Origin: Actinomycetales bacterium
GTDB lineage: Bacteria; Actinomycetota; Actinomycetes; Actinomycetales; Dermatophilaceae
DNA: 16,697 bases
Assembly: GCA_016710645.1 (NCBI GenBank)
Contig: JADJVI010000047.1
Span: 1-16,697 of the forward strand
Reading direction: 5' to 3'
In this document: one piece after another, positions 6,901-14,258 of the stretch
How positions within the stretch are numbered: position 1 is the first letter of the stretch
Layout: each line of letters opens with the position of its first letter
Notes under the pieces: model-generated
Seen by the model: only the letters and a program-made list of their open reading frames with translations
Database searches by the model: none
What the model was told of the DNA's origin: nothing
Made by a program: the position numbers and the translations under genes

Positions 6901-8827
6901 CCGAGAAGGCATCCTGGAAGCGCGCCCGGATCGGCTCGCGCTCAGCACCTTCGCCCCACACGGTCGCCGAGCTGGCTCGCAGCCCGAAGTCGTAGATGTA
7001 GACCCCAGCGCCACCCCCGCGGGTCAGCCCGTAGGGGCGCTCGTCGGTGACCTCCAGGCCCATGTGAGTGAAGACCGGCAGCACTGCCGTGAGCGAGAGC
7101 GGGTCGTGGCGGTAGACCTTGATGCGGCGCTCTTCGCCGGCCAGTCCGGGCTCGTGGTAGAGGTTGAGTTCTATCGACTGCGGCGTCGCGAGCGCCTCGA
7201 TGCGTTTGAGGTCGGTGACCGCCACGCGCGCGGCGAAGTCCTCTTTGTAAGCCTCGGGGAACGCGCGAACATATTTGGCCGACAGCCGCGCACCGGCTTC
7301 CTCACCGTGCTCGGCCCGGACGGCTTCGACGAGGTCCTCGTCCCAGGTGCGGGTGGCATCGACAATGTCGCGCTCGAGCGCCTCGACGTCGACCGTCGGC
7401 AGCGGGGCACCCTTGGGCACCCGCGCGACGAAGTGCACCTGAGCGAGCGGCGACTCGCTCACCCGAGTGGTGAAGTCGACGCTCTCGGCGCCGAAGGCCG
7501 TGCGCAGCAGGTTTTCGATCCGCAACCGCACCGCGGTGTTGTAGCGGTCGCGCGGCAGGAAGACGATCGCCGACATGAAGCGGCCATAGGTATCCCGGCG
7601 CAGGTAGAGCCGGGTGCGCAGCCGCTCCTGTTGGTGCAACAGGGATTCGGCGACCTCGACCAACTGGTCGCTGCTGGTCTGGAAGAGCTCGTCACGGGGG
7701 TAGCTCTCCAGCACCTGCAGAAGGTCCTTGCCGGAGTGGCTGTCGCTGCCGAAGCCGACCCGGTCGAGCACCTCGCGAGCCCGGTCGCCGAGGATCGGGA
7801 TGTTGAGGATGGATTCGGTGTATGCCGCGGCCGCCAACAACCCGAGGAACCGGTGCTCGCCCGTCACCTCGCCCTGTGCGTCGAAGGTCTTGATGCCGAC
7901 GTAGTCGAGGTAGACCGGGCGGTGGACCGTGGCCCGCGAGTTGGCCTTGGTGAGGATGAGCAGTTCCTTGTCGCGGGCGCGCGCCTGAGCCTCGGGATTG
8001 AGTCGCGCGAAGCCCGTCGATCCGGAGCTGTCGTATCGCAACAGCCCCAACCCGGACCCCGTGTCGGGCACGAGCACTGTCTCACCGTCGGCCTCGTCGA
8101 GGTGGTATTGACGGTAGCCCAGGAAGGTGAAGTGGTTGTCGGCGAGCCAATTCAGGAAGCGGATGCTCTGCGAGACTTCGGACTCGGGCAGCCCTACGGG
8201 GGCCGCCGCGCGAAGCTCATCGGCAAGATCACGGCAGTGGGCGCGCATCTTGGGCCAGTCCTCGACGGCCACCCGCACGTCGTCGAGCACGGCGCGCAGT
8301 TCGTCAGCAATGGCTGCGCGTTCGGCGGCGTCGCTCACCCGGTCGATCTCCAGGTGCATCCACGACTCGGTGCCGACGCCGAACTCACCCTCGGCCTTGA
8401 CGTCGGTGTCGCGGACCTCGACGAGGTGGCCAGCGGCGTCGCGTTGGACGACCAGCTGGGGGTGGACGACCAGGTGCAGGGCGCGACCCCGACGGGTGAC
8501 TGCCATGGCGACCGAGTCGACGAGGAAGGGCATGTCGTCGGTGACGACCTGGATGACGGTGTGCCCGCAGCTCCAGCCCTGGGTCTCGACCGACGGGTTG
8601 TCCACCAGAATCTTGGCCGTGCCGACCGGGCGCTCGCGGGCGAGGTCCATGTGGGAGAGCGCGGCCCCCAACAGGTCTTCGGGAGTGCGGGCCAACAGGT
8701 CCTCCGTGGCCACATGCCGGTAGTAGCGGCCCAGGAAGCCTTCGACAGCCTCCGGTGAGGACTTCTTCGCCAGGCCCGCTGCGGTGTGTAACGCGTGGGC
8801 GCGCGACTGCTCAAGCGACGTGGTCAT
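3953..8827 (-). CDS. gdh: NAD-specific glutamate dehydrogenase, GDH-180 class
   Basis: A 1624-residue enzyme of the large NAD-dependent glutamate dehydrogenase class, which deaminates L-glutamate to 2-oxoglutarate and ammonium in the cytoplasm. Length and sequence match the actinobacterial GDH-180 family, such as Streptomyces Gdh and M. tuberculosis Rv2476c. A long N-terminal regulatory half (about 1-780) contains ACT-like regions. The catalytic core follows: RGGLRWSDRREDFRTEVLGL (820-839), then the Lys-rich block VKAQMVKNSVIVPTGSKGG (840-858). The nucleotide-binding part includes CVGIGDMSGDVFGNGML (989-1005), then VKVVGEGGN (1141-1149) and NSAGVDTSDHEVN. The helical C-terminus is about 1200-1624. 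The frame is intact over 4.9 kb. ATG 8827 begins MTTSLEQS and has only a weak ribosome site. A candidate -10 TAGGCT lies at 8889-8884. Divergent from the epimerase gene. Confidence 0.96.
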   Translation of the reverse strand: MTTSLEQSRAHALHTAAGLAKKSSPEAVEGFLGRYYRHVATEDLLARTPEDLLGAALSHMDLARERPVGTAKILVDNPSVETQGWSCGHTVIQVVTDDMPFLVDSVAMAVTRRGRALHLVVHPQLVVQRDAAGHLVEVRDTDVKAEGEFGVGTESWMHLEIDRVSDAAERAAIADELRAVLDDVRVAVEDWPKMRAHCRDLADELRAAAPVGLPESEVSQSIRFLNWLADNHFTFLGYRQYHLDEADGETVLVPDTGSGLGLLRYDSSGSTGFARLNPEAQARARDKELLILTKANSRATVHRPVYLDYVGIKTFDAQGEVTGEHRFLGLLAAAAYTESILNIPILGDRAREVLDRVGFGSDSHSGKDLLQVLESYPRDELFQTSSDQLVEVAESLLHQQERLRTRLYLRRDTYGRFMSAIVFLPRDRYNTAVRLRIENLLRTAFGAESVDFTTRVSESPLAQVHFVARVPKGAPLPTVDVEALERDIVDATRTWDEDLVEAVRAEHGEEAGARLSAKYVRAFPEAYKEDFAARVAVTDLKRIEALATPQSIELNLYHEPGLAGEERRIKVYRHDPLSLTAVLPVFTHMGLEVTDERPYGLTRGGGAGVYIYDFGLRASSATVWGEGAEREPIRARFQDAFSAVWRGDAESDGFNALVLEAGLTWRQVTVLRALAKYLRQTQATFSQDYVEQALVANHDIARMLVELFETRFDPSRYAGQAGADRADASEAVVQRILDALVEVSSLDHDRIVRSLLGVIKASLRTNYYQVDANGAPKPYFSLKLDPKAMPELPAPRPMFEIWVYSPRVEGVHLRFGKVARGGLRWSDRREDFRTEVLGLVKAQMVKNSVIVPTGSKGGFFAKNLPDPAVDRDAWLAEGKGAYQWFISGLIDLTDNRVGDAIVPPVDVVRHDADDSYLVVAADKGTATFSDIANAKAQEYGFWLDDAFASGGSVGYDHKGMGITARGAWESVKRHFREMGIDTQTEDFTCVGIGDMSGDVFGNGMLCSEHIRLVAAFDHRHVFIDPTPDAATSYAERQRLFELPRSSWADYDASLISAGGGVFARSAKSVAITPEMITVLGLPADTTSMTPADLINAVLKAPVDLLWNGGIGTYVKASSEGNAAAGDRANDAVRVDGGQLRVKVVGEGGNLGFTQLGRIEAANKGVRLNTDAIDNSAGVDTSDHEVNIKILLGRLLREGDITIKQRNTVLASMTDEVAHQVLRDNYEQNVLLGNARAQAYEMAAVHQRLIHHLESHADLDRGLEFLPSDAEIGGRLANGKGLSSPELAVVVAYAKLDLKATVLASTLPDDPWFEGTLAEYFPSRIRADYSEGLDKHPLRREIITNAVVNNMVNRAGMTFAFRAAEETGADPAQIARAYVITREIFGLGDYLATVESLDNQVTTAAQTTLYLELRRLLDRAARWFLSTRSGELDVAAEIALFQEPIAQYAALVPQVLQGSERRRLERRAKELVEGGTPEPLAMRAASLLDVFSLLDIVRIAHDSNTPIEDTLRVYYHASERFGIDDMLFRVSQLPREDRWDALARGALRDDLYAVLDGITRGVLATSNPSNDAKTRFGEWTTANSEALDRARSGLRAILRLENPNIAALSVALRTLRAFVRSSGAE

Positions 8828-8844
8828 CGTGTGAAACCCTGTTT

Positions 8845-8885
8845 CTCGTCCGTCGAGGGCACCCCGTTGTGCCCCCTCGGACGAG
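8845..8885. promoter_or_regulatory. Interrupted inverted repeat in the gdh upstream region
   Basis: CTCGTCCG (8845-8852) pairs with CGGACGAG (8878-8885), and inside it GGGCAC (8857-8862) pairs with GTGCCC (8869-8874) around a 6-nt loop. On the minus strand a candidate gdh -10, TAGGCT (8889-8884), overlaps the outer arm. The outer repeat is therefore better read as a DNA operator, with the inner stem falling in the first part of the gdh leader RNA. No regulator can be named. Confidence 0.35.
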
Positions 8886-8939
8886 CCTATCCTCAGACGC
8901 TCAACGGTGCCGATGGCAAAGGTCCTACGCCCCTCGCGT

Positions 8940-8945
8940 TAGGCT
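8940..8945 (+). promoter_or_regulatory. Candidate -10 box (TAGGCT) for the epimerase gene
   Basis: TAGGCT lies 37 nt before ATG 8983, giving a predicted leader of about 30 nt that includes the AGGAAGG ribosome site (8971-8977). The same hexamer precedes gdh and pdtaS. No good -35 is visible. Confidence 0.35.
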
Positions 8946-8982
8946 CTACCCACCCGATAAAAGCCCTGCCAGGAAGGTCAGT

Positions 8983-10032
8983 ATGCCGTCGACCTGTGTC
9001 GTGACTGGCGGCGCCGGCTTCATCGGGTGCGCGATCTCCCGCGGCCTCGCCGACCGCTTCGACGAGGTCATCGCACTGGACAATTTGCACCCTCAAGTGC
9101 ATCCGCAGCGCCAGCGGCCAGCGGCGCTCGACCCCCGGGTCGAGCTTGTCGTCGGCGATGTCACCGACGCGGCGGCCTGGGACGCCCTGCTGGACCGGCA
9201 TACCCCGCAGGTCATCATCCATCTCGCAGCTGAGACCGGCACCGGACAGTCGCTCACCGAAGCCAGTCGCCACGGTCTGGTCAACGTGGTCGGCACCACC
9301 CAGATGCTTGACGCGCTCGTGCGTCACGAGCAACGACCGCAGCGGATCCTGCTTGCGTCGAGTCGCGCCGTCTATGGAGAAGGCGCGTGGACGGACCCTG
9401 CTGGGGCCGTGCACTACCCCGGGCAACGCTCACGCGCCATGCTCGGCGCGGCGCAGTGGGACTTCGCCGGGCTCACTCCCGCGCCCCACGACGCTCGGAC
9501 GGTCCACCCCGCACCGACCAGCGTGTATGCCGCGACGAAGCTCGCGCAGGAACACCTGGTCTCCGCGTGGTGCCTGGCCATGGGGGTGCGGCCGGTGCTC
9601 TATCGGCTGCAGAACGTCTACGGCCCGGGTCAGTCGCCGACCAACTCCTACACCGGCATCGTCACCCTCTTCGCCCGGCTGGCTCCGGTCGGGCGCGGCC
9701 ATCCCGGTCTATGAGGACGGGCTCATGCTGCGGGATTTCGTCTATATCGACGACGTCGCCGCGGCGCTGCTGGCCGGGCTCGACGTGGCGCCATCGCGAC
9801 CGGACCCGCCCTATGACATCGGGTCGGGATCGCCCGTAACGGTGCTGGCGTTGGCACAGACCCTCGCAGCCCGAGTCGACGCGCCGGCCCTCGGGTGACC
9901 GGAGAGTTCCGGGACGGCGACGTCCGGCACGCCAGCGCCACGATCGAGCCCGCGCAACTGGCGCTGGCCTGGAGACCGCAGGTGAGGTTGGCCGACGGCC
10001 TGGCGCGGCTGGTCGAGTGGCTGCCTGAGTAG
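8983..10032 (+). pseudogene. NAD-dependent epimerase/dehydratase, dTDP-L-rhamnose 4-epimerase-like, two compensating frameshifts
   Basis: An extended short-chain dehydrogenase that would act on a nucleotide sugar, probably for surface polysaccharide or glycolipid. The N-terminus TCVVTGGAGFIGCAISRGL carries the GxxGxxG NAD-binding loop. LASSRAVYGEGAW supplies the catalytic Ser. SVYAATKLAQEH is the YxxxK motif. RLQNVYGPGQSPTNSYTGIV and the following YEDGLMLRDFVYIDD resemble dTDP-L-rhamnose 4-epimerases; that substrate is inference. Frame 1 is lost at about 9684 (an extra C in CTCCGG). It continues in frame 2 to 9898 and returns to frame 1 near 9888-9894, ending LARLVEWLPE at TAG 10032. Net length is an exact 349 codons plus stop, so these look like sequence errors. 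ATG 8983 has AGGAAGG 5 nt upstream. Confidence 0.8.
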
Positions 10033-10126
10033 ATCCGCGCGGCGGGGTCCGGATTGGTGTGCGCGAAGCAGCGGCTCACTGCCCAGACCTGTGGACATCC
10101 CTCCGGGTCGATCACGACGGGTCACC

Positions 10127-10132
10127 TACACT
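10127..10132 (+). promoter_or_regulatory. Candidate -10 box (TACACT) for the small hypothetical pair
   Basis: TACACT is followed by 6 nt and then ATG 10139, again the geometry of a leaderless transcript. No Shine-Dalgarno precedes the ATG. Confidence 0.4.
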
Positions 10133-10138
10133 CGCGGC

Positions 10139-10348
10139 ATGCGCCGCACTCCCGCCAGTCGCAGCCGTGACGTTGGTGACCTCGCCGCACTCGCGGTAGC
10201 TGCGCAGGCTCGGGCCATCGCACGCGAGGTCGGCACGCTCGACCCGATCCTCGGCGATGACAGCGCCCAACGGGCCGCGGACGGGTTCGCCGAGCAGGCG
10301 GTCGCCTCCTTGAGCCGGCTGGCGATCCTCGCTGAGGGACGTCCATGA
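10139..10348 (+). CDS. Small hypothetical protein, helix-rich
   Basis: A 69-residue Ala/Arg-rich protein (opening MRRTPASRSRDVGDLAAL) predicted to be mostly helical after a basic N-terminal tail. It has no signal peptide, membrane segment or Cys motif. I do not recognise a family. The ATG 10139 start is supported by a -10-like box 6 nt upstream; a GTG at 10091 is in frame but lies before that box. Its TGA overlaps the ATG of the next gene by the ATGA arrangement (10345-10348), so the two proteins are probably translationally coupled and may work together. The frame shows no indel, unlike its partner. Confidence 0.6.
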   Translation: MRRTPASRSRDVGDLAALAVAAQARAIAREVGTLDPILGDDSAQRAADGFAEQAVASLSRLAILAEGRP

Positions 10349-10826
10349 CGGCTCTGGGCGGCGACCCACCTCCTGCTCTCACCTGGGCGGGACGCTGCTG
10401 CGTGGGGCTGCGGGACTTGCCCGGACGGCATACCCGTTGGACTCCAACAGCGCGACCGGACGGATGGCTGCCGCCGTCACCGGTGAACTCGACCGCGCCG
10501 GACGCGCGCGCTGCAGGTCTACGCCCAAGACCTCGCCGAGGCGCTGGCCAGCCACGAGCGACTCAGGGTCCGCGCCGCTGCCGCCGGGCTGGAGGTGCAG
10601 GGCTGGCGGGTCATCGAGCCCCTATGGTGTCGTCACCGTGCCGACGATCCAGGCTCGCCGCGAGGCGGCACCCGACCTGCAGGCCGCCCTGGATCGCAGC
10701 AACGCTCGCCTCGGTCGGGCGCGGGCAGCCGTCACTCGCGAATTGCAGCTGGCCGAGCATGCGCTGGCCAGGACCGCCGGTCTCCCGTCAGCGAGGGCAT
10801 CGGGACCCACGCCTGGAGGCCAGTAG
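10345..10826 (+). pseudogene. Hypothetical helical protein, coupled to the preceding gene, about three frameshifts
   Basis: Read through its indels this is a protein of about 160 residues, largely helical, of no family I recognise. It starts MTALGGDPPPALTW (frame of 10345). It shifts near 10386, probably a lost G, and continues as LDSNSATGRMAAAVTGELDR. A second shift near 10505-10510 gives LQVYAQDLAEALASHERLRV. A third, an extra C at about 10620, returns it to YGVVTVPTIQARREA and the end. The heptad-like spacing of Leu and Ala in the last 60 residues suggests a coiled coil or helical bundle. The stop TAG (10824-10826) is also the first half of the -10 box of the next gene. Only its 3' portion appears as a clean open frame. 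The reconstruction is my inference from residue composition and continuity. Confidence 0.5.
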
Positions 10827-10829
10827 CCT
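10824..10829 (+). promoter_or_regulatory. Candidate -10 box (TAGCCT) for the DUF2505 gene
   Basis: TAGCCT begins with the stop codon of the preceding gene and lies 6 nt before ATG 10836. It predicts a leaderless DUF2505 transcript in addition to any read-through from upstream. Confidence 0.4.
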
Positions 10830-10835
10830 TCGGGC

Positions 10836-11333
10836 ATGCAGATCTCGGAGTCCTTCACCTATCCCGCACCCGTCGACACCGTCTTCGCGATGATGACCGA
10901 CGAGGAGTTCCAGTCCCGCAAGTGCGAGGCGACGCACGCGATCACGCATTCGGAGTCGGTGACGGTGACCTCGACCGAAGCCACCGTGGTGACCACCCGC
11001 GAGCTGCCGACCAGTGGTTTCCCGGACTTCGTGCGCAGCTTCGTCGGCCAGACCATCCAGGTTGTCGAGACGATCAACTACCACCCCGCCGATGCCGACG
11101 GGTCCCGCATCGGCGACCTCAACATCACCATGGGCACTGCCCCCATCGGCCTGATCGGCACCATCCGTCTCGACCCGATCGCCGAGGGCACGCAGGTCAC
11201 CGTCGACGGCGAGCTCAAGGCTCGGGTTCCCTTCATCGGCGGGAAGGTCGAGGAAGCCGCCGCCCCTTCCGCACTGGCCGGTATCCGCAAGGAGCACAAG
11301 GTCGGCATCGCCTGGCTCGCCGAGCAGCACTGA
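10836..11333 (+). CDS. DUF2505 domain-containing protein (SRPBCC-like fold)
   Basis: A 165-residue protein with the whole length occupied by a DUF2505 domain, an actinobacterial family related to START/SRPBCC ligand-binding folds; the ligand and role are unknown. Typical features are the opening ISESFTYPAPVDTVFAMMTD, a strand-rich centre, IGLIGTIRLDPIAEGTQVTV and a C-terminal amphipathic helix ending HKVGIAWLAEQH. There is no signal peptide or membrane segment. The start has no ribosome site but has TAGCCT 6 nt upstream. The frame is intact. It ends 41 nt before a strong hairpin that separates it from the convergent pruA. Confidence 0.88.
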   Translation: MQISESFTYPAPVDTVFAMMTDEEFQSRKCEATHAITHSESVTVTSTEATVVTTRELPTSGFPDFVRSFVGQTIQVVETINYHPADADGSRIGDLNITMGTAPIGLIGTIRLDPIAEGTQVTVDGELKARVPFIGGKVEEAAAPSALAGIRKEHKVGIAWLAEQH

Positions 11334-11374
11334 CGGCGCGGGCGGCTCGCCTGTGCCGCTTGGCTGAGCACCAG

Positions 11375-11420
11375 ACATAGGTATGCCGTGCGCTCGGGTG
11401 AGCGCACGGCATACCTATGT
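11375..11420. terminator. Bidirectional terminator, perfect 21-bp hairpin
   Basis: Positions 11375-11395 and 11400-11420 are exact reverse complements around the loop GGGT. It lies between the convergent DUF2505 and pruA genes, 41 nt and 17 nt from their stops, so it can end transcription from both sides. No T-run follows. Each arm contains the GTATGCC/GGCATAC heptamer (11381-11387 and 11408-11414). Confidence 0.85.
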
Positions 11421-11437
11421 GCCTTGAGGGCGAGGGG

Positions 11438-13066
11438 TCAGCCCATCGACGGGTAGCGGTAGTCCGTCGGCGGGACGAAGGTCTCCTTGATCGAGCGCAC
11501 CGAGGTCCAGCGCATGAGGTTCTGAGCTGCGCCGGCCTTGTCGTTGGTGCCCGAGGCCCGGCCGCCGCCGAACGGCTGCTGGCCGACGACCGCGCCGGTG
11601 GGCTTGTCGTTGATGTAGAAGTTGCCCGCGGCAAAGCGCAGCACGTGCATCGCGTGGGCGATCGCCACGCGGTCCTGGGCGATGATCGAACCGGTCAACG
11701 CATAGGGCGCGAAGGACTCCATCTGGGTGAGCATGGCGTCGTAGTCGGCGTCCTCGTAGACGTGCACCGAGAGGATCGGACCGAAGTACTCCACTCGCAG
11801 GCAGTCGTCGGTGGGGTCGTCGACCTTGAGGATGGTCGGGCGCACGAAGTAGCCCTCGGAGTCGTCATAAGTGCCGCCGGCGACGACCTCGATGCCCGGT
11901 GTCGCATGGGCCCGGTCGATCGCGGCCTTGTGGTCGGCGAAGGCACCGGCGTCGATGACCGCACCCATGAAGTTGCCCCAGTCGGTGACATCGCCCTGGG
12001 TGAGCGAGTTGGCCTCGTCGCACAGCTGCTGGCCCATCCGCTTCCACAGCGAGGCGGGGATGTAGGCGCGCGAGGCAGCCGAGCACTTCTGCCCCTGGAA
12101 CTCGAAAGCGCCCCGAATGAGCGCGGTGCGCAGCACGTCGGGATCGGCCGACGGGTGGGCGACGACGAAGTCCTTGCCGCCGGTCTCGCCGACCAGGCGG
12201 GGGTAGGTGCGGTAGGTGCCGATGTTCTTGCCGACCGTCTCCCACATCGAGTGGAAGACCGACGTCGACCCGGTGAAATGCAGACCCGCGAAGTCGGGCG
12301 AAGAGAGCACGGCGTTGGAGAGCGTGGCGCCGTCACTGGTGACCAGGTTGATGACGCCCGGGGGCAAGCCGGCGGCTTCCAGGATCGCCATGGTGTAGTG
12401 CGCGGCGAGCTGCTGAGTGCGGGCCGGCTTCCACACGACGGTGTTGCCCATGAGCGCCGGCGCGGTCGGGGAGGTTGCCGCCGATCGCCGTGAAGTTGAA
12501 CGGCGTGATGGCGTAGACGAAGCCCTCCAGCGAGCGGTAGTCCGACCGGTTCCACACGCCGCGGGAGTTGAGCGGCGGCTGCTCGGCGAGAGTTGCTGGG
12601 CGAAGTGCACGTTGATCCGCCAGAAGTCGATCAACTCGCACGCCGAATCGATCTCGGCCTGCGGTGCGGTCTTGCTCTGGCCGAGCATGGTCGCGGCGTT
12701 GAGCGTGGCGCGCCACGGACCGGCCAACAGGTCGGCGGCCTTCAGCAGGATGCTCGCGCGGTCCTCGAAGGCCAGGTCGCGCCACATCGGGGCGGCGGCC
12801 ATCGCGGCGTCGACGGCCGACTGGGCCTGGTCCGCGCTCACCAGCTTCATCCGCCCGAGCACCTTGGCATGGGCATGCGGCTGGACGACACTCGCCTCAC
12901 GGCCGTCACCCATGACCTTGCGGCCGCCGATCGTGCTGGGCAGGTCGATGCACTCGGACCCGATGCGGTCGAGTTCGCGCTGCAGGGTGGCCCGTTCGGG
13001 GCTACCGGGTGCGTATCCGAGGACCGGTTCGTTGACCGGCGCCGGCACGCGGGATTGGGCATCCAT
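11438..13066 (-). CDS. pruA: L-glutamate gamma-semialdehyde (1-pyrroline-5-carboxylate) dehydrogenase, two compensating indels
   Basis: An aldehyde-dehydrogenase superfamily enzyme of about 542 residues that oxidises glutamate semialdehyde to glutamate with NAD, the second step of proline catabolism. Visible motifs are FVYAITPFNFTAIGGN in the substrate/NAD region, NTVVWKPA, FTGS near 264-267, LVGETGGKD with catalytic Glu (about 294) and FQGQKCSAASRAYIP with catalytic Cys (about 328). ATG 13066 is chosen because AGGAGG lies 8 nt upstream (complement of 13075-13080); the frame extends further upstream without homology. Between about 12470 and 12590 the main frame is garbled. One base is missing near 12588-12592 and one G is extra in the G-run 12468-12471, and the true residues appear in another frame. 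The net effect is zero, so the frame stays open. No proline dehydrogenase gene lies next to it. Confidence 0.92.
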   Translation of the reverse strand: MDAQSRVPAPVNEPVLGYAPGSPERATLQRELDRIGSECIDLPSTIGGRKVMGDGREASVVQPHAHAKVLGRMKLVSADQAQSAVDAAMAAAPMWRDLAFEDRASILLKAADLLAGPWRATLNAATMLGQSKTAPQAEIDSACELIDFWRINVHFAQQLSPSSRRSTPAACGTGRTTARWRASSTPSRRSTSRRSAATSPTAPALMGNTVVWKPARTQQLAAHYTMAILEAAGLPPGVINLVTSDGATLSNAVLSSPDFAGLHFTGSTSVFHSMWETVGKNIGTYRTYPRLVGETGGKDFVVAHPSADPDVLRTALIRGAFEFQGQKCSAASRAYIPASLWKRMGQQLCDEANSLTQGDVTDWGNFMGAVIDAGAFADHKAAIDRAHATPGIEVVAGGTYDDSEGYFVRPTILKVDDPTDDCLRVEYFGPILSVHVYEDADYDAMLTQMESFAPYALTGSIIAQDRVAIAHAMHVLRFAAGNFYINDKPTGAVVGQQPFGGGRASGTNDKAGAAQNLMRWTSVRSIKETFVPPTDYRYPSMG

Positions 13067-13134
13067 CGAGGGATCCTCCTCGTCGAGGGCTGATAGGGCC
13101 CATCGTGTCACCTTCCGGTGCCCCACTCACCTCC

Positions 13135-13184
13135 CTCGCGGGCCACTCGCGCGTTGCTCGCGAGTCGCTCGCGAGTTCCACGCG
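13135..13184. repeat. Helically phased CTCGCG repeats in the pruA-gpsA intergenic region
   Basis: CTCGCG starts at 13135, 13146, 13157 and 13168, exactly 11 bp apart. A one-mismatch copy (CACGCG) starts at 13179. Copies three and four extend to the palindrome CTCGCGAG. The array lies between the divergent starts of pruA (13066) and gpsA (13229), so it could bind a regulator on one face of the helix. The regulator is unknown. Confidence 0.6.
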
Positions 13185-13228
13185 GGCTTCCTCGCATCGG
13201 GCCGGTATGCCGTGCCACGCTTGCCCCT

Positions 13229-14237
13229 GTGAGTGACACTTCCGCGCGCCCCCAGGTGGCCGTGTTCGGCACCGGGAGTTGGGGCACGGCATACACCTCG
13301 GTCCTGGCCGCTGCGGGGTGCACGGTGCGGATGTGGGGAAGTTCCCCGACGAGGTGGACGACATCCAGCGGACCCACACCAGCGCCCGCTATCTGCCCGA
13401 TCTCGTTCTGCCAGAGAGTGTTTCGGCGACGACCGATCCCGGTGAGGCGCTTGACGGCGCGCGGATCGCGGTCCTCGCAGTGCCCGCGCAGACGCTGCGC
13501 GCCAACCTCGCCGAATGGGGTCACCTGCTGCCTGACGACGTCATCGTCGTGTCGCTCGCGAAGGCCTAAGAAGACCACCTCCCTGCGGATGAGGCCAGGT
13601 CATCGACCAGGCTTGCCATGTGCCCCTTGAGCAGATCGCCGTCGTGTCGGGGCCGAATATCGCCCGGGAGATCGCCGCGCGCGAGCCCGCCGCCACGACC
13701 GTCGCGTCCAAGCACCTGCCCACCGCGCACGCTGTGGCGGACGCCTGCCACACGGCATACTTCCGGCCCTATGTTCACGACGACGTCGTCGGCGCTGAGC
13801 TGGGCGGCTGCGTGAAAGAACGTCATCGCCTTGGCCTCCGGGATGACCGAGGGGGTTAGGGGATGGGCCACTCGGTGACCGCCGCGGTCATCACGCGGGG
13901 CTTGAGCGAGATGCGGGCGCTCGGCGAGGCGATGGGGCGCACCCGGCGACCTTCGCGGGGTTGGCGGGGTCGGCGACCTGGTCGTCACCTGCCTGTCGCC
14001 GCACTCGCGCAACTCCACCTTCGGGCGCAACCTCGGCAAGGGGCTGACCGTCGATGAGGTCGTCGCCGTGACCAAGCAGACCGCCGAGGGCGTGTCTTCA
14101 TGCGCGGCGATGCTCGCGCTCGCGCAGGCCGTTGTCTGGATGCCCATCGTCGCCAATGTCACGGCGGTCGTTCACGAGGGCGCACGGCCGCGGAGTTCGG
14201 CCAGGTCATCCGCGACCTGCTGACGGCGGGCGAGTGA
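13229..14237 (+). pseudogene. gpsA: Glycerol-3-phosphate dehydrogenase [NAD(P)+], multiply frameshifted
   Basis: GpsA interconverts dihydroxyacetone phosphate and sn-glycerol-3-phosphate for phospholipid synthesis. The start GTG 13229 reads VSDTSARPQVAVFGTGSWGT, with the GxGxxG NAD loop, up to about 13335. The protein then continues in other frames as YLPDLVLPESVSATTD and VLAVPAQTLRANLA to 13569. From 13620 come VVSGPNIAREIA (the GpsA SGPN motif) and AELGGCVK (active-site Lys region). GHSVTAAVITRGLSEM follows from 13863. After a further frame change the end carries a GDLVVTCLS-type motif, residues SRNSTFGRNLGKG and TAEGVSSCAAMLALA, stopping at TGA 14237. I count at least seven small indels, several in G-runs. 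The conserved motifs survive, so error is likelier than decay. The total span of about 335 codons matches the family. Confidence 0.85.
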
Positions 14238-14258
14238 CCCGCGTGCATCGTCCGGCGC

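Noticed and set aside
6734..8758. 674-codon open frame on the plus strand inside gdh
   Set aside because: Same reasoning: it is an antisense shadow of the N-terminal half of gdh with no recognisable domain.
9723..10115. 130-codon minus-strand frame over the epimerase 3' end
   Set aside because: It covers the conserved DFVYIDD region of the epimerase on the other strand and shows no family signature of its own.
10595..11380. 261-codon plus-strand frame across the second hypothetical gene and DUF2505
   Set aside because: It carries a short true segment of the frameshifted hypothetical gene, then runs out of frame through the well-supported DUF2505 gene as His/Arg-rich nonsense.
13135..13184. 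CRISPR-like or satellite interpretation of the CTCGCG repeats
   Set aside because: The units are only 6 bp with 5-bp gaps and five copies, so there are no spacers or repeat lengths typical of CRISPR; phased protein-binding sites fit better.
12417..13232. 271-codon plus-strand frame opposite pruA
   Set aside because: Antisense to conserved pruA; no motif and shadow-type composition.
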